Shown: positions 10,166-19,237, counted from the first letter of the stretch. The stretch: 42,682 bases of DNA from Verrucomicrobiota bacterium (GCA_016871725.1 VHCL01000011.1:1-42682), one strand, 5' to 3'. Numbers and translations are program-made. Notes: generated by a model from the letters alone, not told the origin.

Positions 10166-10226
10166 GCGGATTGAGATAATCTGGCGGGACATTTGCGGAC
10201 TTGGCGGCTTCCGCTAAGTTCAAGGC

Positions 10227-11432
10227 ATGCCTTCACCGCTGGACTTCCTCCCGACCCGTGCCGCGGCCTTGGCGCGTCTGGGGGAATTCCTTCCCGCTGC
10301 CGGGCGTTATGCGGCAGACCGTAACTTCGTGCGTCCCGGACATGAGAACATCTCTCGCCTATCCCCGTGGGTGCAGAAGCGCCTGCTGCTGGAAGAGGAA
10401 GTCGTCGCCGCGGCCCGCGCCCGTTGGTCCTTCGAGGCCGTGGAGAAGTTCGTGCAGGAGATCTACTGGCGGACCTATTGGAAGGGTTGGCTGGAGCATC
10501 GTCCTGAGGCCTGGTCGCGTTGGGTCCAAGCCGTGCCGCGGCTGCGCGATTCGCTGAGCGCCGGGCAAAGGTCGACTCTGGAGGCCGCCCTCGCCGGACG
10601 TACAGGTATCGCGGGCTTTGACGACTGGGCTCAGGAACTCGTGGCCACCGGCTACCTGCATAACCACGTTCGCATGTGGTTCGCCTCGATCTGGATCTTC
10701 ACGCTGAAACTCCCGTGGGAGCTCGGTGCCGCGTTCTTTTACGAACACCTGCTCGACGGGGATGTCGCGAGCAATACGCTCTCGTGGCGCTGGGTCGCCG
10801 GGCTGCAGACGCCGGGGAAGACCTATGTCGCTCGGGCGGACAATATCGCTCACTACACCAACGACCGGCACGTACCGCAGGCAGGCCAATTGGCCGGTGC
10901 CGCGTTTCCGATCACGGAGCCGGCCCTGCCGAAGATCGCGCCGTGGACGGAAGACCCCTTGTGGAGCAAGGCGGAGGAGGGTAGGGCGGGCCTCTGGGTT
11001 CACCCAGAAGACCTCGCCGTCGAACGCGGAGAGCTGTCCGGGGGCAAGTTTGTCGCGATTAACGCCACATGGCCCAAGCCTATGGCCAAGAAGGCCGGCT
11101 GGTCGGATGCCGTTGCCAACTGGACGCAGGCGGTTTTGCACGACGGCGCCTCACGGGCGGGTGCGCACTTCGGGGCTGACGTCTCCGCTGAGGCATCGGA
11201 CGAACTCGCCGCGACGCTGGTCGACTGGGCCCAGAAGCATCAGCTCAAGCGGGTCGTCGCTTATCGCCCGTTCGTCGGACCTTGGTTGGCCGAGGCTCTC
11301 GCCATCGAGTCCGCCCTCGCCCAGGCCGGCATCGCCATCACCTGGCGCCGACGGCCTTGGGATACTCGTCTCTTCCCGCACGCGACCCGCGGCTATTTCC
11401 CATTCTGGGAGAAGGTGACGGCTGCTGGATGA
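10227..11432 (+). CDS. Photolyase/cryptochrome-family FAD protein with apparently permuted domains
   Basis: A 401-aa protein. The photolyase FAD-binding helical domain is at the N-terminus (residues about 1-215): SRLSPWVQKRLL at 43-54, FVQEIYWRTYWKGW at 75-88, TGYLHNHVRMWFASIW at 141-156 and DGDVASNTLSWRWVAG at 177-192 correspond to the conserved motifs that bind FAD and DNA. In ordinary photolyases this domain follows an N-terminal alpha/beta antenna domain. Here nothing precedes it; residues about 252-401 instead look like a reduced alpha/beta domain (LWVHPEDLAVE as the first strand, LFPHATRGYFPFWEKV as its usual end). This suggests a circular permutation. DNA repair or blue-light sensing are both possible. 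The start has AAGG 5 nt upstream. It converges on the tRNA gene. Confidence 0.82.
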   Translation: MPSPLDFLPTRAAALARLGEFLPAAGRYAADRNFVRPGHENISRLSPWVQKRLLLEEEVVAAARARWSFEAVEKFVQEIYWRTYWKGWLEHRPEAWSRWVQAVPRLRDSLSAGQRSTLEAALAGRTGIAGFDDWAQELVATGYLHNHVRMWFASIWIFTLKLPWELGAAFFYEHLLDGDVASNTLSWRWVAGLQTPGKTYVARADNIAHYTNDRHVPQAGQLAGAAFPITEPALPKIAPWTEDPLWSKAEEGRAGLWVHPEDLAVERGELSGGKFVAINATWPKPMAKKAGWSDAVANWTQAVLHDGASRAGAHFGADVSAEASDELAATLVDWAQKHQLKRVVAYRPFVGPWLAEALAIESALAQAGIAITWRRRPWDTRLFPHATRGYFPFWEKVTAAG

Positions 11433-11439
11433 AAGTAAG

Positions 11440-11512
11440 TGGGCCCACCGGGATTTGAACCCAGAACCAAGGAATTATGAGTTCCGTGCTCTAACCGTTG
11501 AGCTATAGGCCC
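11440..11512 (-). tRNA. tRNA with CAT anticodon, probably tRNA-Ile2 (lysidine-type)
   Basis: The minus strand folds into a 73-nt cloverleaf: acceptor GGGCCTA/TGGGCCC with one G-U pair, D arm GCTC/GAGC, anticodon loop CTCATAA (anticodon CAT, complement at 11477-11479), T arm CTGGG/CCCGG with loop TTCAAAT, and discriminator A73. CCA is not encoded. CAT can be Met or Ile2; the C4-G69 and C5-G68 acceptor pairs and the CTTGGT after the anticodon stem resemble E. coli tRNA-Ile2, whose C34 is changed to lysidine by TilS. The first anticodon-stem pair is a C27-U43 mismatch. The gene lies 47 nt downstream of sulfatase 1 on the same strand and ends 7 nt from the photolyase stop. Confidence 0.85.
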
Positions 11513-11559
11513 GTACGAAAGAAATAGGGTGAAAACGGCCCTGAGGGAAGGCAGAACCC

Positions 11560-12951
11560 TTACTTGGCGACGACGTCGATGAGCTGACTGCGGACCGGCG
11601 TGACGGTCGCGCGGTGCTGCTCGACGGCGGCCTGCAGGCGGGCGACGACGTCCGGATGGTCGGCGGAGATCTCGTGGGCTTCGGAGGGGTCGACGGAGAG
11701 GTTGAAGAGCAGCGGCTTGGCATGCTCGATCGGCTTGGGGTCGCCGTAGGAGCCTTGGGTGATGAAGTGGATCTTCCAGTCGCCGAGACGGGCGGCGTAG
11801 AGTTTCTCGCCGCGGTAGTAGCAGAACAGGCCGCGGTCGACGGCGCGTTCCTCGAGCAGGAGCGGGGAGAGGTCGGTGCCGTCCATCGGGCGGTCCGTCG
11901 GGGCCTGCGCGCCGGCGAGCTTCGCGACGGTCGGGTAGAGGTCGAGCATGGTGGCGACGTTGTCGGTCACGCCAGGCTTGATCTTGCCGGGCCACCAGGC
12001 GATGCCGGGGACGCGCATGCCGCCTTCCCAGGTGCTGCCCTTGCCGTCCTTGAGCAGGCCGGCGCTGCCGCCGGTCTCGGTGCCCATGAGCGTCCACGGG
12101 CCGTTATCGCTGGTGAAGAAGACCAGCGTGTTGTCGGCCACGCCGTTGGCCTTGAGTGCCTTGAGGACTTCGCCGACGTTCCAGTCGAGCTCGGCGAGCA
12201 CGTCGCCGTAGATGCCGCGCGGGCTCTTGCCCTTGAAGCGATCCGACGCGAAGAGCGGCGTGTGCGGGAACGTGTGCGGCAGGTAGAGGAAGAACGGCTT
12301 GTCCTTGTTCGCCCCGATGAACTTCACGGCCTCTTCCGCGTAGCGCTTCGTCAGCTGGGTCTGGTCGGTGCGCGGTTCGAGGAGCTCGCGGCCGCGGTAG
12401 AGGGCGGCGTTCCACCAGGCCGGATCCTGCGCGACGAGGGAGTTTGCCTTGGGCGGATTGCCCGGCGTCGGATTCATGTCGTTCGAGTGCATGAGGCCGA
12501 AGTGGAAATCGAAGCCGTGGTCGAGCGGGTGATGCTGCGGCAGGTTATTGGCCCAGACGCCGAGGTGCCACTTGCCGATGATGCCCGTGGCGTAGCCGGC
12601 AGACTTCAGCGCTTCGGCGAGGGTGACTTCGGACGCAGGCAAGCCGCCGGTGGAAATAGCGCGCAGAACGCGGTATTGGTTGTGGGCCATGCCGGAGCGG
12701 ACCGGGTAGCGCCCGGTCATCAGCGCGGCGCGGCTGGGCGTGCAGACTTCGGCGGCGGAGTAGAACTGCGTGAAGCGCAGGCCTTCGGCGGCCATGCGAT
12801 CCAAATTCGGCGTTCTGATGGTGGGGTGGCCGTAGCAGCCGAGATCGCCGTAACCGAGGTCGTCGGCCAGGATGATGACGATGTTCGGCTTCGGGGCGGC
12901 TTGGGCGGCGAGGGTGAGGGCCGTCAGCAGGGTAAGCAGCAGGGGTCGCAT
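11560..12951 (-). CDS. Secreted S1-family sulfatase with canonical CTPSR site (sulfatase 1)
   Basis: A 463-aa arylsulfatase-type protein with a signal peptide (MRPLLLTLLTALTLAAQA). The formylglycine site is CTPSR at residues 70-74, followed by AALMTGRYP. Metal-site residues are in ILADDLGYGDLG near 27-38 and FFTSDNGPW in the C-terminal half, with IIGKWHLG as another S1 landmark. The Cys type requires a formylglycine-generating enzyme or a radical-SAM maturase, neither of which is in this window. The substrate (sugar sulfate type) cannot be told. Its leader carries interleaved inverted repeats just before the ATG. It is divergent from the DUF3293 gene; the tRNA gene follows on the same strand. 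Confidence 0.92.
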   Translation of the reverse strand: MRPLLLTLLTALTLAAQAAPKPNIVIILADDLGYGDLGCYGHPTIRTPNLDRMAAEGLRFTQFYSAAEVCTPSRAALMTGRYPVRSGMAHNQYRVLRAISTGGLPASEVTLAEALKSAGYATGIIGKWHLGVWANNLPQHHPLDHGFDFHFGLMHSNDMNPTPGNPPKANSLVAQDPAWWNAALYRGRELLEPRTDQTQLTKRYAEEAVKFIGANKDKPFFLYLPHTFPHTPLFASDRFKGKSPRGIYGDVLAELDWNVGEVLKALKANGVADNTLVFFTSDNGPWTLMGTETGGSAGLLKDGKGSTWEGGMRVPGIAWWPGKIKPGVTDNVATMLDLYPTVAKLAGAQAPTDRPMDGTDLSPLLLEERAVDRGLFCYYRGEKLYAARLGDWKIHFITQGSYGDPKPIEHAKPLLFNLSVDPSEAHEISADHPDVVARLQAAVEQHRATVTPVRSQLIDVVAK

Positions 12952-12952
12952 G

Positions 12953-13002
12953 AGGACAGGGAAGGCGATGGCTGTCCTGATGGCAAAGGGTTTTCCATCG
13001 CC
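12953..13002 (-). promoter_or_regulatory. Interleaved inverted repeats in the sulfatase 1 leader
   Basis: Read on the minus strand just before the sulfatase start codon, the order is GGCGATGG, a 16-nt spacer, AGGACAG, CCATCGCC, TTCC, CTGTCCT, one base, ATG. The 8-nt pair (GGCGATGG with CCATCGCC) and the 7-nt pair (AGGACAG with CTGTCCT) interlock, so they could form either a pseudoknot or two mutually exclusive hairpins. The second hairpin would end 1 nt before the ATG and could block initiation. An additional CCATC in the spacer offers a third partner. Transcription through this segment is assumed, not shown. Confidence 0.4.
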
Positions 13003-13032
13003 ACCGAAAGGGAGTTCTCTGAAGTTAGATGG

Positions 13033-13422
13033 GTGAATCCGTCACTCCGACGTCTCTTCGCCCAGGCCGTGTTCCGGGGTGGGCCGTTGCCCTCCGATTG
13101 GCCGGCGGACTTCGCGATCCTTACCGCTTATGATCCCGAGGGCAGGGCGGCGTCGCGGGCCGATAACGTCGCGGCCGACGCCATGCTGAAGGCCGAGCTC
13201 CTGGCCGCCGGGTTTCGTCTGCATCGTCTCACCGGGGGTTCGGCGGATGGCGTCCATCTTGAGCCGGGCTGGGGTGTCAACGTAGGGCTGCCCGGCGCGG
13301 TCGAGTTCGGGCGTCGGTATCGTCAGGTGGCCGTCTTTTACGTCCGGGCGGGGGCGTTGACCTTGGTCGACTGTGAGGATGGCTCGTCCGCGGACCTGGG
13401 ACGGACCTTCGTGTTGGTCTGA
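13033..13422 (+). CDS. DUF3293-like small protein
   Basis: A 129-aa protein using GTG at 13033, the only start codon in the usable part of the frame before the conserved region. The pattern FAILTAYDPEGRAAS, ADNVAADAMLKAELL, VHLEPGWGV and FGRRYRQVAVFYV matches the layout of DUF3293 proteins (strand with TA-NP, an N-rich helix start, a late R-Q-AVF strand). The molecular role of this family is not established. The open frame extends far upstream antisense to sulfatase 1, but that part is not a gene. It is followed after 60 bp by the redoxin gene on the same strand. Confidence 0.65.
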   Translation: MNPSLRRLFAQAVFRGGPLPSDWPADFAILTAYDPEGRAASRADNVAADAMLKAELLAAGFRLHRLTGGSADGVHLEPGWGVNVGLPGAVEFGRRYRQVAVFYVRAGALTLVDCEDGSSADLGRTFVLV

Positions 13423-13482
13423 CCATTTTCGGGTTGGAACAGCGAGGGATTTCGGGACTCTAACCGTCACCCCCTTATCCCC

Positions 13483-14700
13483 ATGAAGAGCCTAATGTCC
13501 CTCCTCGCCGTCCTGGCCGCCGTCGTCGGCGTCCGGGCCGCCGACGCCCCTGGTCTGGTCAACGGCAACCCGCCCGACATGCGCACGCTCAAGAGCGGCG
13601 ACGCCGCACCCGATTTCGACCTGCTCGGGATCGACGGCAAGAAGCACAAGCTCGCCGAGTACACCGGCGGCGAAGCGCTCGTCGTCCTCTTCACCTCCAA
13701 CCATTGCCCGACCTCGCACAGCATCGAGCGTCGCCTCCAGAAGTTCTACGAAGAATACAAGGGCAAGGGCGTGAAGCTCGTCGCGATCAATCCCAACCAT
13801 CCGGACGGCCTCAGCAAGGACGAGCTCGGTTACGGCGAGTTCGGCGACTCCTACGCCGAGATGAAGCCTTACGCCGAGAAGAACAAGTGGACCTTCGACT
13901 ACCTGTATGACGGCGACACCCAGGCCGTCGCCCGCGCCTACGGCTGCCTCGCGACCCCGCACGTCTTCGTCTTCGACAAGAACCTGAAGCTCCGCTACCA
14001 GGGTCGCTTCGACGATTCCCGTTTCTACGACGACAGCACCGTGAAATCCAAGGACTGCCAGAACGCCGTGGACGCCATCCTCGCCGGCAAGCCGGTCGCG
14101 GTCGAGCTGACCAAGCCCATGGGCTGCTCCACCAAGTGGCGCGAGAAGAAGGCCCTGCACGACGCCAAGCACGAGACCTGGGCCAAGACCCCGGTCACCG
14201 TCGAGCTCATCGACAAGGCCGGCATCGCCGATCTCCGCGCCAACAAGTCGAACAAGTACCGCATGATCAACGTCTGGGCCACCTGGTGCCCGCCCTGCGT
14301 GAAGGAGTTCCCGGACCTCGTCGAGATTTCGCGCAAGTTCGACATGCGCGACTTCGAGCTCGTGACCATCTCGATGGACGACCCGAAGGACATGGCCAAG
14401 GCCGAGGCGTTCCTCTTCAAGCAGGCCGCCGGCCTCAGCAAGAAGGTCGAGAACACGCTCAAGAAGGAAGGCCGCACCACGAACAGCTACCTCTTCGCCG
14501 GCAGCGCCGACGACCTGGCGGCCGCGTTGGACAAGGAGATGCCCGGCCCCATCCCGCACACCATCGTGGTGGCTCCGGGCGGCGAGGTCGTCTACCGCCA
14601 CACCGGCATCATCGACCGCGCCGCGGTCGAGAACGCCATCCTCGACAAGATGAACCGCTTCTACTCGCCCGCCGCTCCGAAGGCCGCCGCGAAGAAGTAA
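13483..14700 (+). CDS. Secreted two-domain redoxin/TlpA-like thioredoxin-fold protein
   Basis: A 405-aa protein with a signal peptide (residues 1-20). Domain 1 (about 37-210) is peroxiredoxin/AhpC-like: PDFDLLGIDGKKHKL, a single Cys75 in NHCPTSHS, Cys155, and the cis-Pro-like TPHVFVFD at 158-165. Domain 2 (about 235-390) is TlpA-like with the redox motif WATWCPPC (Cys269 and Cys272) and a PHTIVVAP strand. The link contains GCSTKW, common after domain 1 in this family. It probably acts in periplasmic thiol-disulfide chemistry or peroxide removal; donor and substrate are unknown, though a DsbD-like reductase encoded at 26.7-28.7 kb is a candidate electron source. The ATG follows TTATCCCC with no Shine-Dalgarno. 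A terminator lies 19 nt after the stop. Confidence 0.85.
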   Translation: MKSLMSLLAVLAAVVGVRAADAPGLVNGNPPDMRTLKSGDAAPDFDLLGIDGKKHKLAEYTGGEALVVLFTSNHCPTSHSIERRLQKFYEEYKGKGVKLVAINPNHPDGLSKDELGYGEFGDSYAEMKPYAEKNKWTFDYLYDGDTQAVARAYGCLATPHVFVFDKNLKLRYQGRFDDSRFYDDSTVKSKDCQNAVDAILAGKPVAVELTKPMGCSTKWREKKALHDAKHETWAKTPVTVELIDKAGIADLRANKSNKYRMINVWATWCPPCVKEFPDLVEISRKFDMRDFELVTISMDDPKDMAKAEAFLFKQAAGLSKKVENTLKKEGRTTNSYLFAGSADDLAAALDKEMPGPIPHTIVVAPGGEVVYRHTGIIDRAAVENAILDKMNRFYSPAAPKAAAKK

Positions 14701-14719
14701 GCCATCTCCGGAAAGACGA

Positions 14720-14752
14720 AAGCCCCGGCCGCCGTGATGCGGACCGGGGCTT
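14720..14752. terminator. Hairpin terminator, probably bidirectional
   Basis: A 9-bp stem AAGCCCCGG/CCGGGGCTT is extended inward by CCGC/GCGG with one bulged A and a 6-nt loop. It stands between the convergent redoxin and retropepsin-like genes. TTCTTG follows on the plus strand, and the stem itself starts with AA, giving Us on the other strand. The outer stem is identical to that of the terminator at 15664-15691. Confidence 0.7.
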
Positions 14753-14774
14753 CTTGTCGGCGGGATCGCCGACC

Positions 14775-15518
14775 TTAGACCGCGAGCGCGAACGTCTGGT
14801 CCTGAGGATTAAGCCAGACCTTCACGCGAGGCATCCAGGAGGGGCCGATGATCGCGTCGATGTCGAGGGCGCGCAGGAACTGGCCCATCGGCACGGGCGA
14901 GACGCCGCCGCCGAGGACGTGCGGGGCTTCGCCGACGGTCTCGAGCAGATCATGGCCGGCGAGGGTGAACGGCGGCACGTAGGACTGCGGGATGTCCAGG
15001 TCGCCGAACATCGGGCTGAAGTCCTTGAAGCCGGGCAGGGCTTTCGCGCCCTTCACGAACTTGCGATCCGTGACGTAACCATACTGCGCGCCCGTGTCCC
15101 AGAGCACGCGGGCCGGCTGGCCGTTGAGAGCCACGTGGAAGAGCGGGATGTCGGACATCGGGGCGTGCTCGTAGGGCAGGGGCGTGAAGCCGGCGGGCAT
15201 CTCATCGCCGGCCGCGAGCCTGCGATGGGCCACGTCGAAGAGCAGGGTGGTCTGGGCGAGCAGGTCCATGCCCAGCAGCGCGTCGACCTGCACGCCGATC
15301 TCGGCGGACAGTTGGTCGAACGTGAAGCCCAGGTAGCCGCCCTTGTTGACCCCGTGGTTTTCGTTCTGCCAGGTCAGGCGACCCGAGGTGGAAGAGCTGA
15401 AGGGGGCGCCCGTGTCGACCAAGGCACGGCCTTCGGGCAGGTCGACGAACAGGTGACGGTTGAGGAGATAGAGGTGGTAGGTGCAGACCATGTAGGAAAG
15501 GGAGGTTTTACGCGGCAT
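14775..15518 (-). CDS. Two-lobed retropepsin-like aspartyl protease
   Basis: A 247-aa protein with two copies of the clan AA active-site layout. Lobe 1 has LVDTGAPF (Asp35) and DALLGMDLL at 79-87; lobe 2 has LWDTGAQYG (Asp141) and DAIIGPSWM at 221-229. Retropepsins normally have one DTG per chain and dimerise; here both halves are in one polypeptide, about 105 residues apart, so the chain could form a complete active site alone. No signal peptide or membrane segment is visible, so it is probably cytoplasmic. A second ATG at 15491 is possible, but the promoter at 15537-15564 fits the 15518 start. Catalysis is inferred from the DTG motifs. Confidence 0.72.
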   Translation of the reverse strand: MPRKTSLSYMVCTYHLYLLNRHLFVDLPEGRALVDTGAPFSSSTSGRLTWQNENHGVNKGGYLGFTFDQLSAEIGVQVDALLGMDLLAQTTLLFDVAHRRLAAGDEMPAGFTPLPYEHAPMSDIPLFHVALNGQPARVLWDTGAQYGYVTDRKFVKGAKALPGFKDFSPMFGDLDIPQSYVPPFTLAGHDLLETVGEAPHVLGGGVSPVPMGQFLRALDIDAIIGPSWMPRVKVWLNPQDQTFALAV

Positions 15519-15536
15519 AGGGAGATATTGCTGACA

Positions 15537-15564
15537 GTTGTAAGTGGTAACAGTCTAGTGTCAA
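15537..15564 (-). promoter_or_regulatory. Sigma-70-type promoter for the retropepsin-like gene
   Basis: On the minus strand a perfect TTGACA (15564-15559) is followed by a 16-nt spacer and TACAAC (15542-15537). The expected transcription start is near 15530, leaving a leader of roughly 12 nt before the ATG at 15518. The spacer is one base short of optimal and the -10 box matches four of six positions. Confidence 0.5.
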
Positions 15565-15587
15565 GCGTGTGGCGTAATCGGGTGTCA

Positions 15588-15642
15588 GGTAGGGCGGGCT
15601 CTCCGAGCCCGCCGCCGGACGGCTCGGAGAGCCGTCCCTACC
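15588..15642. repeat. REP/BIME-like double palindrome
   Basis: Two head-to-head hairpins. The left has stem GGCGGGCTC/GAGCCCGCC with loop TCC; the right has stem GGACGGCTC/GAGCCGTCC with loop GGA. They are joined by GCC and flanked by GGTAGGG and CCCTACC, so the two halves are near-identical inverted copies of one unit. It lies between the retropepsin-like promoter and the terminator of the sugar operon. This is the architecture of REP/BIME elements. Only one copy is in this window, so dispersal is inference. Confidence 0.65.
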
Positions 15643-15663
15643 CTAAGTCCTGTGGGCATAAGG

Positions 15664-15691
15664 AAGCCCCGGATCGGGTGATCCGGGGCTT
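15664..15691 (-). terminator. Hairpin terminator of the sugar operon
   Basis: A perfect 12-bp stem AAGCCCCGGATC/GATCCGGGGCTT with a 4-nt loop begins 23 nt past the stop of the Gfo/Idh/MocA gene. On the minus strand CCTTATG follows, so the U-tract is weak. Confidence 0.7.
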
Positions 15692-15714
15692 CTGGAAGGC
15701 GGCTGGAGGGCGGT

Positions 15715-16878
15715 TTAGGCCTTCTTCACCTTAACCCACTGCTTCGTCTTGGCGGACTCCAGGACGGCGTCGCAGACGTACTGGGTGCCGAGGGCGTGGC
15801 GGAAGTCCGGATAGGCCTTCGGCGCCTTCGGGTCGTCGAGGCTCTTGAGGAACTCGGCGAGCTCGTGGGTGAAGGAGTGCTCGTAACCGAGGCAGAGACC
15901 CGGGACCCACCAGTTGCCGGCGTACGGGTGGTCGCCGTCGGACGTGTGGATGCTGGCCCAGCCGCGACGATCTCCCGGGACGGAGTGATCGAAGTAGTTG
16001 AGGCGGTTGAGGTCGTGGAGGTCCCACTGAAGGGACTTCTTCTCGCCGTTGATCTCGAACGTGTAGAGCGCCTTGTGGCCGCGGGCATAGCGGGTGGATT
16101 CGAACTGGGCGATCGAGCCGTTCTCGAAGCGGCAGAGGAAGATCGCGGCGTCGTCGATGGTGACGGCCTGCTTCTTGCCCGTGGCGGTGTGGACGCGTTC
16201 CTTGATGAACGTCTCGGTGACCGCGGAGACCTCGGTGATGTCACCGTTGATCCAGCGGGCCGTGTCGATGCAGTGCGCGAGCAGGTCGCCCGTCACGCCG
16301 GAACCGGCGGCGGCGGCGTCGAGGCGCCAGAGACCCGCGCCGCCCTGCGGCAGCTCGGTGGAGATGGTCCAGTCCTGGAGGAAGTTGGCGCGGTAGTGGA
16401 ACACGCGGCCCAGTTCGCCGGCGGCCACGATGTTCTTCGCGAGCGTCACGGCGGGGAGGAAGCGGTAGTTGTACCAGACCAGGTTCGGGAGGCCGGACTT
16501 CTCGACGGCGGCGACCATCTTCTCGCCCTGCTCGCCGTTGAGGGCGAGGGGCTTCTCGCAGAGGATCATCTTGCCGTGCTTGATGCACTCGAGGGCGATC
16601 TCGGCGTGCGAGTCGTTCGGGGTGCAGATGTCGACGGCGTCGATGTCGGCGCGGGCGACCAGCTTGCGCCAGTCGGTCTCGTAGGAGGCGTAGCCCCACT
16701 TCTGGGCGAAGTCCTTGACCTTGGCCTCGTCGCGACCGCAGACGGCCTGGCGGACGATGTGGTGGCCCGTGGTCAGCTTGTCCTTCGGGAAGAAGTGGCC
16801 GACCTGCGAGTAGGCGTTGGAGTGGGTGCGGCCCATGAAGCCGTAACCGATGAGACCGATACGAATGGCTTTAGACAT
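15715..16878 (-). CDS. Gfo/Idh/MocA-family NAD(P)-dependent sugar dehydrogenase
   Basis: A 387-aa oxidoreductase. The Rossmann domain has GLIGYGFMG (GxGxxG at residues 11-16), [10 protein letters not shown] at 86-95 and the family mark CEKPLAL at 107-113, whose Lys109 is catalytic in the family. The C-terminal alpha/beta domain carries [13 protein letters not shown] at 198-209, whose His and Asp match the GD-x-x-x-H-x-ID pattern that contacts sugar and nicotinamide. It likely oxidises or epimerises a sugar or cyclitol in the cytoplasm. It is last in a same-strand cluster with the TIM-barrel isomerase (42-nt gap) and the cupin, which implies one pathway. The exact sugar is not deducible. Confidence 0.9.
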   Translation of the reverse strand: MSKAIRIGLIGYGFMGRTHSNAYSQVGHFFPKDKLTTGHHIVRQAVCGRDEAKVKDFAQKWGYASYETDWRKLVARADIDAVDICTPNDSHAEIALECIKHGKMILCEKPLALNGEQGEKMVAAVEKSGLPNLVWYNYRFLPAVTLAKNIVAAGELGRVFHYRANFLQDWTISTELPQGGAGLWRLDAAAAGSGVTGDLLAHCIDTARWINGDITEVSAVTETFIKERVHTATGKKQAVTIDDAAIFLCRFENGSIAQFESTRYARGHKALYTFEINGEKKSLQWDLHDLNRLNYFDHSVPGDRRGWASIHTSDGDHPYAGNWWVPGLCLGYEHSFTHELAEFLKSLDDPKAPKAYPDFRHALGTQYVCDAVLESAKTKQWVKVKKA

Positions 16879-16920
16879 AGTTCGAGGGGATGAGGGTTTG
16901 GAGTATCGAGTATGGGGGGC

Positions 16921-17925
<1,005 letters not shown>

Positions 17926-17965
17926 GGGCGTGGGGGTAGGGTGAGGGGAGGGCGGACGGGAAGGC

Positions 17966-19237
17966 TTACTTCTTCCTGGCCTTCTTGTAGGCGCCCATGG
18001 CGGGGGCGTCCGGGTTCACTTCCGGGCCGAAGTAGCGCAGGCAGACCAGCGGCTCGGTGGCGGAGGTGTTGCGGAAGGTCACGCCCTGCTTGGCGCCGGC
18101 TTCGGTGCAGAAGTACTCGTCCTCGGTCAGCTCGTTGAAGCGGATGAGCTTCGGGCTGTTGAGGACCTGGCCGTTGATGGTGCCGGAGCCCTGGACGCAG
18201 ATGAGGCCGTAGGCGCCCTTGTCCGTGATGGTGCACTCGGCGCCCGGTTCGACGGTCAGTTCCTTCGCGGTGAAGTACTGGAACTTGTCGACCTTGCCGT
18301 AGACGATCCACTTGTCGACGAAGCCCTCGCCTTCGACCGAGACGACCGGCTCGAGGTAGTGGTTGTCCTTGAAGTTCGGGTCGACGTTCTTGTCCCAGTC
18401 GAGCTGGTCCACGATGAAGTCGATGTCCTGATGCTTGGACTTCGGCATGTCCTTGACGAGGAGGGCCCACGGCACTTCGCGGCCTTCGACGAGGTTCTGG
18501 TACATGCCGAACACGTCGGAACCCCACTGCGGCTCGTAGGTGCAGAGCGAGCCCGGGGCGTGGAGGATGCACGGGTCGATGAGCCAGCCGGTGCCGGGCT
18601 CGAGCTTGTAGGCCTTGGAGAGGGCGAGGATCTTGTTGTCACCCTTGTGCCAGTTGGCGATGCACTCGCGGACCTGGGCCTTGGTCGTGCCGGGCTCGAA
18701 GCCCATGAACGTGTAAGGGAAGTTGTTGCCGACGTTGTTGTGCTGGGGCGGGAAGTAGTAGGACTCCGGCTTGCCTTCGAGGCCGAGCAGCTTGGCCTGC
18801 TTGGCGTTCTGGTGCATGTGGTGCGGGATCGGCCCCATGTTGTCGAAGAACTTGGAGTACACCGGCCATTTCTTGTACTTGTTCCAGATCTTGGAGCCGA
18901 TGAGCGCGGCGCCGCATTCCTGGACCGCCTGCTTCAGGGTGAAGCGGGTCTTGCCGATCACGACGTAGGAGAGGCCTTCGTCCGGGGTGCGGTTGTCGTT
19001 GGCGGCTTCCGTGGTGGAGGCGAACCAGCGCTCGTCGATGCCGCCGCGGCTCAGGCCGAAGGCGTAGAGGTCGTCCGGGTGCAGCTTGAGGCGCTTGCCG
19101 GGCTGCAGGAAGGAGCGCGGCACCCAGCACGGGGCGAGGCGCAGCAGGCCGCCGGTCTTGGCGAGTTCCTGCTCCACGAGCGAGGCGACGCCGGTCTTCT
19201 TGGTGGAGAGATCTTGGACAATCTTAGGGGAGGACAT
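17966..19237 (-). CDS. Phosphomannose-isomerase-like bicupin protein
   Basis: A 423-aa protein. I start it at the ATG at 19237 ([11 protein letters not shown]); the open frame reaches 33 codons further upstream but without conserved features. The first cupin has [11 protein letters not shown] (His140, His142), Glu159 in PESYYF and His226 in [10 protein letters not shown], an arrangement like the metal site of class I mannose-6-phosphate isomerases. The second cupin follows near residues 330-415 ([23 protein letters not shown]). It may isomerise a hexose phosphate or a related sugar. It lies upstream of the isomerase and dehydrogenase genes on one strand. The assignment rests on fold-level motifs, so the substrate is open. 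Confidence 0.72.
   Translation of the reverse strand: MSSPKIVQDLSTKKTGVASLVEQELAKTGGLLRLAPCWVPRSFLQPGKRLKLHPDDLYAFGLSRGGIDERWFASTTEAANDNRTPDEGLSYVVIGKTRFTLKQAVQECGAALIGSKIWNKYKKWPVYSKFFDNMGPIPHHMHQNAKQAKLLGLEGKPESYYFPPQHNNVGNNFPYTFMGFEPGTTKAQVRECIANWHKGDNKILALSKAYKLEPGTGWLIDPCILHAPGSLCTYEPQWGSDVFGMYQNLVEGREVPWALLVKDMPKSKHQDIDFIVDQLDWDKNVDPNFKDNHYLEPVVSVEGEGFVDKWIVYGKVDKFQYFTAKELTVEPGAECTITDKGAYGLICVQGSGTINGQVLNSPKLIRFNELTEDEYFCTEAGAKQGVTFRNTSATEPLVCLRYFGPEVNPDAPAMGAYKKARKK

Noticed and set aside
11614-13032. Plus-strand open frame upstream of the DUF3293 gene
   Set aside because: It is antisense to sulfatase 1 and shows the Ala/Gly/Arg/Val bias of an antisense shadow; only the 3' part after 13033 is protein-like.
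14136-15734. Long plus-strand frame across the end of the redoxin gene and the retropepsin-like gene
   Set aside because: It is a shadow frame; it lies antisense to the DTG-bearing protein and crosses a terminator hairpin and the REP-like repeat.
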